From positions 29,985-93,984 of the forward strand of contig CAJTRE010000006.1 of assembly GCA_910578495.1 (NCBI GenBank): 64,000 nucleotides of DNA, in the 5' to 3' direction. A program made the position numbers and the translations under genes. This DNA comes from an uncultured Dorea sp. Lineage in GTDB: Bacteria; Bacillota; Clostridia; Lachnospirales; Lachnospiraceae. The notes beneath the pieces are model-generated. The model saw nothing but the letters and a program-made list of their open reading frames with translations. It was not told the DNA's origin and ran no database searches. Shown here piece by piece: positions 17,654 through 26,772 of this stretch. Within the stretch, counting starts at the first letter, position 1. Every line of letters begins with the position of its first letter.

Positions 17654-19759
17654 TTACCGTTGAAAAAGGCCGCGGAGCTTATCCTTAATCCCGGATTTTC
17701 TAACTTCCGGCTCTTTTCTTACTGCACGAACGGCTTCATCCATAAATACTTCCTGAGAATCAATAAACGGTTCTTTCTGCTCCTTTTTACAATAATTCCC
17801 ATCACTTTGCAAGACTCTGGCCTTAATATTGTCGTTCAGCATTACTTTCAGATAATGGTTGATCTGTCTCTTAATATCAGCATCCAGAATCGGACAGGCG
17901 ACCTCCACACGCTTTTCCGTATTCCTCGTCATCATATCTGCAGAACCGATATAGATTTTCTGAGCGTTCCCTGTTCCGAAGCTAAAGATTCTCGGATGTT
18001 CCAGATAACGCCCCACAACGCTCATAATCTGCAGATTATCTGTATATCCCGGGATTCCCGGAAGCATACAGCAAATACCTCTTACGATCAAGTCAATCTT
18101 CACGCCTGCCCGAGATGCCTCTGATACTTTCTCAATAAAATCTGTATCTGTCAGCGAGTTCATCTTCATAATGATCCTTCCGTCCTGCCCTTTAGCGATC
18201 TCCTCATCCATAAGGGCAAGAACCTTTTGTTTCAAACTGACAGGTGCAACGATCAGATGTTTATACATGCCGTCCAGATTACTGATAGACATATTTTTAA
18301 AGAACTCCACAGCATCCATGCCAATTTCCGGATTGGCAGTGATCAAAGATAAATCCGTATACATTGCGGCTGTCTTTTCGTTATAATTTCCTGTACCAAT
18401 CTGTGTAATATACTGAATCTCTCCGCGGTTTCGATACGTAATCAGGCATATTTTAGAATGTACCTTATAATCTTCAAACCCATAAAGTACCCGGCAGCCC
18501 GCCTCTTCCAGACGCTCAGACCAGTCGATATTATTCTGCTCGTCAAATCTTGCGCGAAGTTCAATAAGAACCGTTACTTCCTTCCCATTTTCTGCGGCCG
18601 CACATAAGTATTCCACCAGTCTCGCTTTCTTCGCCAGCCGGTAAATAGTAATCTTGATCGTCATGACATTCGGATCCACAGAAGCTTCTTTCACCAGCTT
18701 CAAAAATGGATTCATGCTCTCATAAGGATAAAATAGCAGCAAATCTTTCTTGCGAATCTGCTTTATCATACCGCCCTCTTGGACTCTGGCACAATTCTGC
18801 GGTGAAAATACCGGATAAGCCAGAGACTTCTTCAAAGGCTCTGGAAGATTTCCACTCATAGTAAAGATATAGGAAAGCTTCATTGGTACTTTTGTGCGGA
18901 AGATCTGGCAAGGTCTAATGTCAAATTTCTCACAGAAATATTTCTGCGTTTCTTCGCTTAATTTTTCTGCCACCTCCAGACGTACCACAGACATTTTGCG
19001 GCGTTTATGAATGGTTTTCTGCATCAGTTTCCGAAAATCGTCCGTTACCTCCAGCGCCTCGTCATCCGGAGAAACATCGCCGTTTCTCGTCACGCAGATA
19101 TAATTGGCGTCTGAAACCGTGTATTTTTCAAATACCAGATTCAGAAATTCCATAATCACTTTTTCCATCCGGATATAACGGATGTCATGTCCCGGCAGAT
19201 ACAGGACGTCAGAAATATACTGAGGCACCGGCACAATCCCCATCATAGATTTATCCTTCAGCTTCAAATTTGCCGTCACATAGATTTCTTTATTCACCAG
19301 ATGCGGAAAAGGATGGTTCGCATCCACAATCTGCGGAGAAAGGACTGGAAGCACCTGCTCTTTAAAATATTTTTTTACATATTTTTTCTCTATCTGCTCT
19401 AATTCCTTAAAATCCAGGCCGCACACGCCATATGGGTGAAGCTGTTTCTTAATATCCGCATAAGTCTTGTCACGCTCTTTGTAAAGTGGCGCCACCACCT
19501 CGTAAATTTTCGCAAGCTGCTCGTCTGCAGTCATGCCGGAACGACTGTCCACTGCTTTCGCGTCCGTATGTGCCATATCATACAAGCTTCCTACACGGAT
19601 CATGAAAAATTCGTCCAGATTGCTCGTAAAAATTGCAACAAATTTCATGCGTTCCAAAAGCGGCACCGTAATGTCTCTTGCCTCTTCCAATACCCGCTTA
19701 TTAAATTTCAGCCAAGATAATTCCCGATTCTGCGTATAGTTTAAAATCTCATTTTTCAT
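17654..19759 (-). CDS. ppk: Polyphosphate kinase 1
   Basis: About 701 residues with all four PPK1 domains. The N-terminus is NRELSWLKFNKRVLEEA. The head domain follows, and the C-terminal catalytic domains include YKVHSKICLITYR, whose His is the autophosphorylated residue in known PPK1, and IGTGNYNEKTAAMYTDLS. It reversibly makes polyphosphate from ATP. The start is uncertain. I chose MKNEILNYTQNRELS at 19759 because family members begin close to NRELSW; in-frame ATGs at 19780 and 19801 exist and none has a clear ribosome site. It stands alone; no exopolyphosphatase gene is adjacent. Confidence 0.93.
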   Translation of the reverse strand: MKNEILNYTQNRELSWLKFNKRVLEEARDITVPLLERMKFVAIFTSNLDEFFMIRVGSLYDMAHTDAKAVDSRSGMTADEQLAKIYEVVAPLYKERDKTYADIKKQLHPYGVCGLDFKELEQIEKKYVKKYFKEQVLPVLSPQIVDANHPFPHLVNKEIYVTANLKLKDKSMMGIVPVPQYISDVLYLPGHDIRYIRMEKVIMEFLNLVFEKYTVSDANYICVTRNGDVSPDDEALEVTDDFRKLMQKTIHKRRKMSVVRLEVAEKLSEETQKYFCEKFDIRPCQIFRTKVPMKLSYIFTMSGNLPEPLKKSLAYPVFSPQNCARVQEGGMIKQIRKKDLLLFYPYESMNPFLKLVKEASVDPNVMTIKITIYRLAKKARLVEYLCAAAENGKEVTVLIELRARFDEQNNIDWSERLEEAGCRVLYGFEDYKVHSKICLITYRNRGEIQYITQIGTGNYNEKTAAMYTDLSLITANPEIGMDAVEFFKNMSISNLDGMYKHLIVAPVSLKQKVLALMDEEIAKGQDGRIIMKMNSLTDTDFIEKVSEASRAGVKIDLIVRGICCMLPGIPGYTDNLQIMSVVGRYLEHPRIFSFGTGNAQKIYIGSADMMTRNTEKRVEVACPILDADIKRQINHYLKVMLNDNIKARVLQSDGNYCKKEQKEPFIDSQEVFMDEAVRAVRKEPEVRKSGIKDKLRGLFQR

Positions 19760-19915
19760 GCTCTCATGTCTCACTTTCATGCTTTGAAAGTATTTTATCA
19801 CATCGACCTCTTACTTCCAACATAAAATCGTTAAATTATGGTTAAGTACAATTACAAAAAGAACTGCGCAACATAGAAAAATACTCATCTACATTATAGC
19901 AGTTCCATTTATATA

Positions 19916-20605
19916 TTATATTTCTTTTTTCTGCTTTTCCGAATAAATCTTTTTCAGAAGAAATACAAACGTAGAAAGCGCAAAAATCAAAAGAAGTGCT
20001 GTAACTACAGTTTTTACACTTCCAGTCAACATTCCACCCACATAAGAGTAAACCAAAGTTGCAGGAAGCTGTCCTATTCCGGTGGCAATCAAAAATGGGA
20101 CCACCCCCATTGCCGTCAGCCCTGCCGCATAACTTACAAAATCAAATGATACAAATGGAAGAAGTCGACAAATAAGAATCGTATGTTTTCCGTATTTTTG
20201 GAAATATACATCAACACTGTCCATAGCCAGCTTGGAAGTCAGTTTTTCTACCACATCACGGCCTGCGATTCTGGCAATCATGAAGCATAAAAGCGCACCT
20301 GCCATAGCACTGCCCCAAGAAAGAATTGCTCCTTTCCACCATCCAAAAATTGCTGCATTCGCAAACGTAATTAAAAATGCCGGAAGCGGTGCCGCAACTG
20401 ATTGAAATACCATGAGGAAAAATGATATTACGCCTGCATATACTCCAAACGAGCGAATATATCCTATAATACTTTCTACACTCATAGAACTGAACAGCAT
20501 GAATATATAATTTATTTTAGAATTTACAACCGGAATCCAAAAATATGACAAAACAGCCGCCACAACAACAAGTAATAATATTATTTTAGCTATATTTTTT
20601 TTCAT
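19916..20605 (-). CDS. TVP38/TMEM64 (VTT domain) membrane protein
   Basis: 229 residues with about five or six hydrophobic segments. The VTT/SNARE-associated core is clear: FQSVAAPLPAFLITFANAAIFGWWKGAILSWGSAMAGALLCFMIARIAGRDVV, cited by its GxxxG and F/L-P elements, then RLLPFVSFDFVSYAAGLT. Members of this superfamily are related to DedA lipid scramblases; the transported molecule here is unknown. AAGGA is seven bases before the ATG. It lies 24 bases after the rhodanese lipoprotein gene. VTT proteins are often found next to sulfurtransferases, but why is not established. Confidence 0.85.
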   Translation of the reverse strand: MKKNIAKIILLLVVVAAVLSYFWIPVVNSKINYIFMLFSSMSVESIIGYIRSFGVYAGVISFFLMVFQSVAAPLPAFLITFANAAIFGWWKGAILSWGSAMAGALLCFMIARIAGRDVVEKLTSKLAMDSVDVYFQKYGKHTILICRLLPFVSFDFVSYAAGLTAMGVVPFLIATGIGQLPATLVYSYVGGMLTGSVKTVVTALLLIFALSTFVFLLKKIYSEKQKKEI

Positions 20606-20629
20606 CAAATTATCCTTAAACTCTTCTAC

Positions 20630-21562
20630 TTATTCTACCTCTTCTACCGCACACCATCTATAATAAGATTCATCATAATTTTTAGAATTTTCAAATCCAC
20701 ACATCTCTAATATAAGCTGCATATATCCTGAACGAATTCCTGCTGTACAATATGTGACAATCTGATCATTCTTTGAAAGTCCGGCATCCTCAAACATTTT
20801 TGTAATCTCTGCATTGCTCTTTAGTGTGCCGTCTTTTTGGAATAAATCTGTAAAACGGATATGAATTGCATCTGGCAGATGTCCACCTTTTACTTCTCCA
20901 TACAAAGTCTGACCATCATATTCTTTATCAGCACGAACATCAACAACTTTATAATCGCTATAATTCTCTTTCAACTCCGATGTATTGATCACATGTGTTG
21001 TATCAATAACATCAACCGTAACATCAACTGCTTCAGGTTCTGCTCCACCTTTGGCTGTTTCAAGTCCAGCCGCTTTTAATGCTGCAAATCCTCCATCAAC
21101 CATCTTGACATCTTCGTAGCCTGCTGCGATTAACTCCCATGCAATCCTTCCATCATCTCCCCAGCCATCTTGAGATGATGCAAAAAGAACAATCTTCTTA
21201 TCTTTCGCAAAACCTTTCTCGCCCAGTCTTTTACTTAATCGCTCTGTATCCAGAATGCAGCCCCAATTTTCATCGCCAGAAGCTCCATCCTCACAAGTAG
21301 CCAGATACTGCCACATAACCGGAACTGCACCTTTAATTGTCTCTTTTGCCGCCGCCTCATCACCTCTTGCGTCAATCAAAACAACCTTATCCATATTATC
21401 TTTTACATAATCTGCATCAACTACATATTCTCCGCTAAATGCTTCTGTTTTTGTTCCATCCTCGCTACTTACGCTTTTATTTCCAGATTCTTCCTCTGGG
21501 GCACTGCAGCCGACAAGTCCAGCAGTAAGCATGAATGCCAAAAATATCGCTAGTTTTTTCAT
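20630..21562 (-). CDS. Rhodanese-like lipoprotein with two rhodanese domains
   Basis: 310 residues. A lipoprotein signal (MKKLAIFLAFMLTAGLVGC, lipid-modified Cys at 19) is followed by two rhodanese domains. In the first, the active-site loop reads LFASSQDGWGDDGR and has no Cys. The second has YCTAGIRSGY with the expected catalytic Cys. This matches 3-mercaptopyruvate/thiosulfate sulfurtransferase architecture, exposed outside the membrane. The start at 21562 has AAGGAAG upstream; the frame is open 81 bases further but without signal-peptide logic. A perfect 16-base inverted repeat sits directly before the ribosome site (21580-21621). Confidence 0.85.
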   Translation of the reverse strand: MKKLAIFLAFMLTAGLVGCSAPEEESGNKSVSSEDGTKTEAFSGEYVVDADYVKDNMDKVVLIDARGDEAAAKETIKGAVPVMWQYLATCEDGASGDENWGCILDTERLSKRLGEKGFAKDKKIVLFASSQDGWGDDGRIAWELIAAGYEDVKMVDGGFAALKAAGLETAKGGAEPEAVDVTVDVIDTTHVINTSELKENYSDYKVVDVRADKEYDGQTLYGEVKGGHLPDAIHIRFTDLFQKDGTLKSNAEITKMFEDAGLSKNDQIVTYCTAGIRSGYMQLILEMCGFENSKNYDESYYRWCAVEEVE

Positions 21563-21579
21563 TGTTTTCTTCCTTAAAA

Positions 21580-21621
21580 ATAACATCAATACATCTAAAT
21601 ATCCGGATGTATTGATGTTAT
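21580..21621 (-). promoter_or_regulatory. Perfect 16-bp inverted repeat in the leader of the rhodanese lipoprotein
   Basis: ATAACATCAATACATC (21580-21595) and GATGTATTGATGTTAT (21606-21621) are exact reverse complements with a ten-base gap. In the minus-strand transcript the stem is followed by TTTTT and then AAGGAAG, nine bases later the ATG. It could be an attenuator hairpin or a dimeric repressor operator. Confidence 0.6.
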
Positions 21622-21698
21622 CAAAAACGAAATTCATTGTCAAATCGGTGTTTTCTATATATAAACATTTTTATAGATTACATCTATATTTCACTAGT

Positions 21699-22784
21699 TT
21701 ATTTCGCCTGAATATATCCTTTCGCCGCCAGCGCCTCTGCACAGAGCACTGCTCCGCCTGCCGCACCTCTCACTGTGTTATGAGAAAGTCCAATAAACTT
21801 AAAATCAAACATAGAGTCTTCTCTCAGCCTTCCAATGGTAACACCCATGCCATTTTCATAATCTACATCCAGCGCAGCCTGTGGACGGTTATCGTCTTCT
21901 AAATACTGAACGAACTGCTTTGGTGCGCTAGGAAGTTTTTCTTCCTGTGGAAATCCTTTAAAATTGACAAGTTTTTCAATAAGCTGTTCTTTCGTTGGTT
22001 TTTTCTCAAAATTAATAAATACTGCAGCGGTATGGCCATTTAATACTGAAACACGCACACACTGACAGGTAATCTTTGGAAGCTCCGCTTTCACGATCTG
22101 TCCATTCTCCACTTTACCAAGAACACGAAGCGGCTCCTGTTCACTCTTTTCTTCCTCTCCGCCGATATACGGAATAATATTTTCTACCATCTCCGGCCAA
22201 TCTTTAAAGTTCTTACCCGCTCCGGAAATCGCCTGATAGGTTGTAGCTACTACTTCTTTTGGACCAAACTCCGCCCATGCAGCCAAACATGGCGCATAAC
22301 TCTGAATAGAGCAGTTTGGTTTTACTGCAATAAATCCCCGCTTCGTTCCAAGACGTTTTTTCTGATCTTTAATCACATCAAAATGATCTGCGTTAATCTC
22401 CGGCACTACCATCGGTACATCCGGCGTCCAGCGGTGCGCACTGTTATTCGATACAACCGGCGTCTCTGTCTTTGCATACGCTTCTTCGATAGCCTTGATC
22501 TCATCTTTTGTCATATCAACCGCACTGAATACAAAATCCACAGAAGCCGCAACCTGCTCCACTTCATTTACATTAGCGACTACCAGATTCTTTACGGCCT
22601 CCGGAATAGGAGTCTCCATTTTCCAGCGGTCTCCGACTGCCTCTTCGTAAGTCTTTCCGGCAGATCTTGGACTTGCCGCCACAGTAACTACCTCAAACCA
22701 CGGATGGTTCTCCAAAAGTGCGATAAAACGCTGTCCGACCATTCCGGTTGCCCCTAAAATCCCAACTTTTAATTTCTGATCCAT
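21699..22784 (-). CDS. asd: Aspartate-semialdehyde dehydrogenase
   Basis: 361 residues of the longer (archaeal/fungal-like) Asd form. The NADP-binding motif is GILGATGMVGQRFI. The catalytic Cys is in VKPNCSIQSYAP near residue 155, and the catalytic His in VLNGHTAAVFINFE. It reduces aspartyl phosphate to aspartate semialdehyde, the branch point to lysine/diaminopimelate, threonine and methionine. It starts four bases after argH, so the two are co-transcribed, although they belong to different amino-acid pathways. Confidence 0.93.
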   Translation of the reverse strand: MDQKLKVGILGATGMVGQRFIALLENHPWFEVVTVAASPRSAGKTYEEAVGDRWKMETPIPEAVKNLVVANVNEVEQVAASVDFVFSAVDMTKDEIKAIEEAYAKTETPVVSNNSAHRWTPDVPMVVPEINADHFDVIKDQKKRLGTKRGFIAVKPNCSIQSYAPCLAAWAEFGPKEVVATTYQAISGAGKNFKDWPEMVENIIPYIGGEEEKSEQEPLRVLGKVENGQIVKAELPKITCQCVRVSVLNGHTAAVFINFEKKPTKEQLIEKLVNFKGFPQEEKLPSAPKQFVQYLEDDNRPQAALDVDYENGMGVTIGRLREDSMFDFKFIGLSHNTVRGAAGGAVLCAEALAAKGYIQAK

Positions 22785-22788
22785 CTTC

Positions 22789-24195
22789 TTATCTTCCTTT
22801 CTTTATCGGTGCCTTTTCATACTCAGACATATATTTTTCATAAATTTCTATCACTTGTTTCATTGCGTCCTGCCCCGGAGCGCCAATCGTTCTCCGTTTA
22901 TTCACACAGGCATCCAGACGAATCGCCTCGTAAATATCCGCTTCAAATACAGGACAGATTTCCTTATATTCTTCCAAAGACAACTCTTCCAGCGCAAGCT
23001 TCTTCTCAATACAGATTAGCACGAGCTTTCCTACAATACCATGGGCATCTCGAAACGCCACGCCATGATTTACCAGATAATCTGCCACATCCGTCGCATT
23101 TGTAAATCCATGTTTTGCACTCTCCGCCATTCGGTCAATATTAAACTGCATCGTCCTTAACATTCCCGTAAATAAAGCAATACAGCCTTTCACAGTATCA
23201 ATGGCATCAAACACCCACTCTTTATCTTCCTGCATATCCTTATTATATGCCAAAGGAATGCCTTTCATCGTTGTAAGCAGAGCATTTAACGCTCCATATA
23301 CTCTTCCGGTCTTTCCTCTTACAAGCTCTGCAATATCCGGGTTCTTCTTCTGCGGCATAATGCTGCTCCCAGTACTGTACGCATCGTCAATCTCCACAAA
23401 CTGATACTCATTGGAGTTCCAGATGATCACTTCCTCTGAAAAACGACTCAAATGCATCATAATTATGGAAAGAGCCGACAATAATTCTATCAGGTAATCT
23501 CTGTCAGACACACCATCCATACTGTTTAAAGCCGGCCCGTCAAAGCCGAGAAGCTCTGCCGTATACTCTCTGTCCAGCGGATAAGTCGTTCCTGCCAGCG
23601 CTCCCGAACCGAGAGGGCAGGTATTCATTCTGCGGTGAATATCCTGCAGTCTCTCATGATCCCTCTTAAACATCTCAAAATAAGCGCCCATATGATGCGC
23701 CAATGTAGTCGGCTGTGCCTTTTGCAAATGAGTAAATCCCGGCATATAAGTGTCCAGATTCTCTTTCATAATAAAAAGAATTGCACCCAGCAGCTCCCCT
23801 GTCAGTTCATCCAGAAGCTCTGTTTGTTCTCTCGTATAAAGCTTCATGTCTAAAGCCACCTGATCATTTCTGCTTCTTCCTGTGTGGAGTTTCTTCCCTG
23901 CCTCTCCAATACGATTGATAAGCGTTGCCTCCACAAAGCTGTGAATATCCTCATACTCCTCTGTAATTTCAAGCTTTCCGGATTTTACATCCTGCAATAT
24001 TTCCTCCAGCCCTTTTATAATCTGCTCTTCCTCTTCCTGCGTCAAAATATCCCGGCTTCTAAGTATCATCACATGTGCAATGCTGCCCTGAATATCCTGT
24101 TCGTACAATCTTTTATCAAACGATATGGATGCATTAAAATGATATACTAACTGATCTGTTTCCTTGGTAAAACGACCACCCCATAATTGTGCCAT
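22789..24195 (-). CDS. argH: Argininosuccinate lyase
   Basis: 468 residues. Fumarase/aspartase-superfamily signature GSSIMPQKKNPDIAELVRGK lies near residue 275-294, with the catalytic Ser region in STGSSIMPQ. The N-terminus (LWGGRFTKETDQLVYHFNASI) and HTGRSRNDQVALDMKLY are specific to ArgH. The enzyme splits argininosuccinate into arginine and fumarate in the cytoplasm. argG is not adjacent. A promoter is visible at 24218-24246, and asd follows directly. Confidence 0.96.
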   Translation of the reverse strand: MAQLWGGRFTKETDQLVYHFNASISFDKRLYEQDIQGSIAHVMILRSRDILTQEEEEQIIKGLEEILQDVKSGKLEITEEYEDIHSFVEATLINRIGEAGKKLHTGRSRNDQVALDMKLYTREQTELLDELTGELLGAILFIMKENLDTYMPGFTHLQKAQPTTLAHHMGAYFEMFKRDHERLQDIHRRMNTCPLGSGALAGTTYPLDREYTAELLGFDGPALNSMDGVSDRDYLIELLSALSIIMMHLSRFSEEVIIWNSNEYQFVEIDDAYSTGSSIMPQKKNPDIAELVRGKTGRVYGALNALLTTMKGIPLAYNKDMQEDKEWVFDAIDTVKGCIALFTGMLRTMQFNIDRMAESAKHGFTNATDVADYLVNHGVAFRDAHGIVGKLVLICIEKKLALEELSLEEYKEICPVFEADIYEAIRLDACVNKRRTIGAPGQDAMKQVIEIYEKYMSEYEKAPIKKGR

Positions 24196-24217
24196 CTATA
24201 TTTGTCCTTTCCGGTTT

Positions 24218-24246
24218 ATAATACCTCTAATAATTTAGTACGTTAA
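24218..24246 (-). promoter_or_regulatory. Promoter of argH-asd
   Basis: TTAACG (24241-24246) and TATTAT (24218-24223) on the minus strand are 17 bases apart, about 25 bases upstream of the argH start. I see no ARG-box pair that I can support. Confidence 0.5.
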
Positions 24247-24295
24247 AACAAAATACCGTATTTGATTTTACCACATTTCTACGTAAAATTAAATC

Positions 24296-24904
24296 TTATT
24301 CTGATTTTCTTATGGAATACTTACACCCACAATAATCTTGACGATATAATCCATACATTTTCGATAGTTCTATAGAACGTTTATAACCATTTTTCTTTTT
24401 AAAATCCGACATCAGATAAGAAACTCCGTATTCCACTTCTAGTTTCTGTCCAATCTCATTCAATTTCTGTGTTTTTTTCAATGGACTGATGCTGAGCGTA
24501 GTTGTAAAATAATCAAAGCCTGCGTCCTTCGCAATCCGAGCCGTCTCCCGTAAACGCAGCTCATAACATTTGAAACAGCGTACGCCTCCTTCTTTTACAT
24601 CTTCCAGTCCGGCTGTCATTTCACAAAAGAGTTCTTTATCATAAGGACCTGCAATAAATGAAATCGGATATTTTGTCTGAAGATCATCAATCAGCTTCTG
24701 CTGCTCCCAGATACGTTTCGTATACTCGCTCTCCGGATAAATATTAGGGTTATAATAAAGCACCGTAATCTCAAAATAATTACTCAAATATTCCAACACA
24801 TAACTACTACATGGCGCACAGCAGCTATGCAGTAGAAGACGCGGTACCTTCTCCTCTTGTACCAATTTTTTAATCAAAATATCAAGCTCTTTTTGATAAT
24901 TCAT
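24296..24904 (-). CDS. queH: Epoxyqueuosine reductase QueH
   Basis: 202 residues. The N-terminal motif LLHSCCAPCSSYVLEYL and the later RCFKCYELRLRETA supply the four Cys typical of the QueH (former DUF208) family, which uses an iron-sulfur cluster and a second metal. DYCGCKYS near the C-terminus adds two more Cys. QueH reduces epoxyqueuosine to queuosine in tRNA and replaces QueG. The start at 24904 (MNYQKELDIL) is chosen by family length, with GGAG 11 bases upstream. It is divergent from the ABC transporter and has no other que gene next to it. Confidence 0.88.
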   Translation of the reverse strand: MNYQKELDILIKKLVQEEKVPRLLLHSCCAPCSSYVLEYLSNYFEITVLYYNPNIYPESEYTKRIWEQQKLIDDLQTKYPISFIAGPYDKELFCEMTAGLEDVKEGGVRCFKCYELRLRETARIAKDAGFDYFTTTLSISPLKKTQKLNEIGQKLEVEYGVSYLMSDFKKKNGYKRSIELSKMYGLYRQDYCGCKYSIRKSE

Positions 24905-25010
24905 AAATGCTTCTTCTCCTTTGTCCGATACTGCTTCCTCTGAAATTATATACTTTCCTATATAGAATGGCAAGCCTTTCCTATGCACTTATTTTCTATT
25001 CTTACATAAA

Positions 25011-25054
25011 ATATAGTAACCGTTCGGCTAAAGAGCCAGACTGTTACACTATAT
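25011..25054 (+). other. Hairpin in the leader of the ABC transporter pair
   Basis: ATATAGTAAC (25011-25020) and GTTACACTATAT (25043-25054) pair with a two-base bulge. GGCT/AGCC (25026-25029, 25034-25037) pairs inside. It lies just before the ribosome site GGAGG at 25063. It may be an operator or a small leader structure; I do not recognise a known riboswitch class. Confidence 0.4.
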
Positions 25055-25073
25055 TCCCAGATGGAGGCTGATT

Positions 25074-25841
25074 ATGGACCAAGTATTAGAACTGAAGAAT
25101 ATCCACTACGCCTATCACACGCTCGAGGGGGAAACTTCTGCACTTACAGACATCTCTTTTAGTCTCAAAGAAGGAGAATTTATATCTATCGTAGGCCCCT
25201 CCGGCTGTGGCAAATCCACCCTTTTATCCTTAATCTCCGGATTATTGGAACCAGAAAAAGGACTCATTAAGATAAATGGAAAATACCTTCGCGAAAGCAC
25301 CACTAATGTCGGCTATATGCTGCAACACGATGAATTGTTTGAATGGAGGACCATTTACAACAATGTCCTGTTAGGGCTGGAGATCCAGCATATGCTTACC
25401 GCAAGAACAAAAGAAAAGGCTCACGAACTTCTAGACACCTATGGGCTTAAAAAATTTGAAAACTCCAGACCATCTGAACTTTCCGGCGGTATGCGCCAAA
25501 GAGCCGCCCTTGTACGTACCCTTGTATTAGAACCGGATCTTCTATTGTTGGATGAACCGTTTTCCGCTCTGGACTACCAGACGCGGCTAAATGTTGGAGA
25601 TGATATTGGTCAGATATTAAGACGGGAGAAGAAATCAGCCATCCTTGTCACTCATGATCTATCAGAAGCCATCTCTCTTGCGGACAGAGTCATTATCTTG
25701 ACCAAACGCCCTGCAACCATCAAACAGACAATCCCTCTTATCTTTGATCTGGAGGAAGACACCCCTCTGAATCGGCGTAACGCTCCGGAATTCAAAACAT
25801 ATTTTAATCTTATATGGAAGGAGTTGAATACAGATGAATGA
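25074..25841 (+). CDS. ABC transporter ATPase (NitT/TauT type)
   Basis: 255 residues with Walker A GPSGCGKST, signature LSGGMRQRAALVRTL, Walker B LLLLDEPFSALD and switch His in LVTHDLSEA. The sequence resembles SsuB/TauB/ThiZ ATPases that power uptake of sulfonates, nitrate or thiamine precursors. It overlaps the permease gene by eight bases. No substrate-binding protein gene is present on either side, so the substrate cannot be guessed. GGAGG precedes the ATG. Confidence 0.88.
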   Translation: MDQVLELKNIHYAYHTLEGETSALTDISFSLKEGEFISIVGPSGCGKSTLLSLISGLLEPEKGLIKINGKYLRESTTNVGYMLQHDELFEWRTIYNNVLLGLEIQHMLTARTKEKAHELLDTYGLKKFENSRPSELSGGMRQRAALVRTLVLEPDLLLLDEPFSALDYQTRLNVGDDIGQILRREKKSAILVTHDLSEAISLADRVIILTKRPATIKQTIPLIFDLEEDTPLNRRNAPEFKTYFNLIWKELNTDE

Positions 25842-26631
25842 ATTATCGAAAGGGCAGAGGCTCTATCTTAAAAATCACAAAAAACATAAGCGCATTGTTC
25901 ACATTTCCAGAGTTTTCATTTTGTTAAGTTTCCTGTTTATCTGGGAATTTACCGCCAATGTAGGAATCATTGACTCCTTTATTTTCAGCAGTCCATCCAA
26001 GATTGCCTCCTGCTTCTGGGAAATGGTACTGGACAAAAGTATTTTCCTGCATATAGGGATCACACTTTATGAGACTATCGTTAGTTTTCTGCTTGTCATT
26101 GCCATCAGCGTACTGGTGGCAGTACTCTTATGGTTCAGCACAAAACTTTCGGAAATCCTTGACCCTTATCTGGTCGTGTTAAACAGCCTTCCGAAATCTG
26201 CGCTTGCCCCACTGCTTATCGTATGGCTTGGAGCAACAAAAACTACCATTATTGTTGCCGGAATGTCTGTCGCAATCTTTGGAAGTATTCTAAACTTGTA
26301 TGCCAGCTTTACTACCGTAGATTCCGGTAAAATTAAACTCATCTACACCATGCAGGGTACAAAATTCCAAGCGCTTCGAAAAGTGGTACTTCCAAGCTCC
26401 CTGCCCGCTATCATCAGTAATATGAAAGTGAACATCGGACTCTGTCTGGTGGGAGTCATTATCGGAGAATTTCTTGCCGCCAGAAATGGTCTTGGGTATC
26501 TCATTATCTACTCCAGTCAGGTATTCAAAATGGATTGGCTCCTCATGAGCATTGTACTTCTGTGTATTATGTCCATGGGACTCTACGCCATCATTAACCT
26601 ACTGGAACGTTGGTGCCAGAAACGATATTAA
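25834..26631 (+). CDS. ABC transporter permease (NitT/TauT type)
   Basis: 265 residues with about six transmembrane helices. The BPD_transp_1 coupling loop, including the EAA-like stretch YTMQGTKFQALRKVVLPSSLPAIISNM, lies near residues 170-198. It pairs with the ATPase just upstream, whose reading frame it overlaps. An external binding protein is required by this family but is not encoded here; the next genes are convergent and unrelated. Confidence 0.88.
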   Translation: MNELSKGQRLYLKNHKKHKRIVHISRVFILLSFLFIWEFTANVGIIDSFIFSSPSKIASCFWEMVLDKSIFLHIGITLYETIVSFLLVIAISVLVAVLLWFSTKLSEILDPYLVVLNSLPKSALAPLLIVWLGATKTTIIVAGMSVAIFGSILNLYASFTTVDSGKIKLIYTMQGTKFQALRKVVLPSSLPAIISNMKVNIGLCLVGVIIGEFLAARNGLGYLIIYSSQVFKMDWLLMSIVLLCIMSMGLYAIINLLERWCQKRY

Positions 26632-26642
26632 ATCTGTTCCGA

Positions 26643-26679
26643 CACAAAAACAGGAGATGCACTTTTTGCACATCTCCTG
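26643..26679 (-). terminator. Terminator after the EAL gene (possibly bidirectional)
   Basis: CAGGAGATG (26651-26659) pairs with CATCTCCTG (26671-26679). On the minus strand the stem is followed by TTTTTG, a classical terminator for the gnpA-EIIC-EAL transcript. It also lies just after the plus-strand permease stop. Confidence 0.75.
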
Positions 26680-26772
26680 CCTACATATCCATTCTTTTCT
26701 TTTTCTATCCTGTCCAATTAATCTCTTTTATCCGCAATCATAAACCGGGCTATCATCTTCTCCCAAAATTTT

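Noticed and set aside
15588..19876. AACTGCGCAACATAG occurring twice
   Set aside because: One copy is inside topB coding sequence and the other intergenic. A single 15-base match in 64 kb is expected by chance.
25011..25054. preQ1 riboswitch near queH
   Set aside because: The hairpin lies on the other side of the divergent start and has no preQ1 consensus. QueH acts late in the pathway and is not normally under such control.
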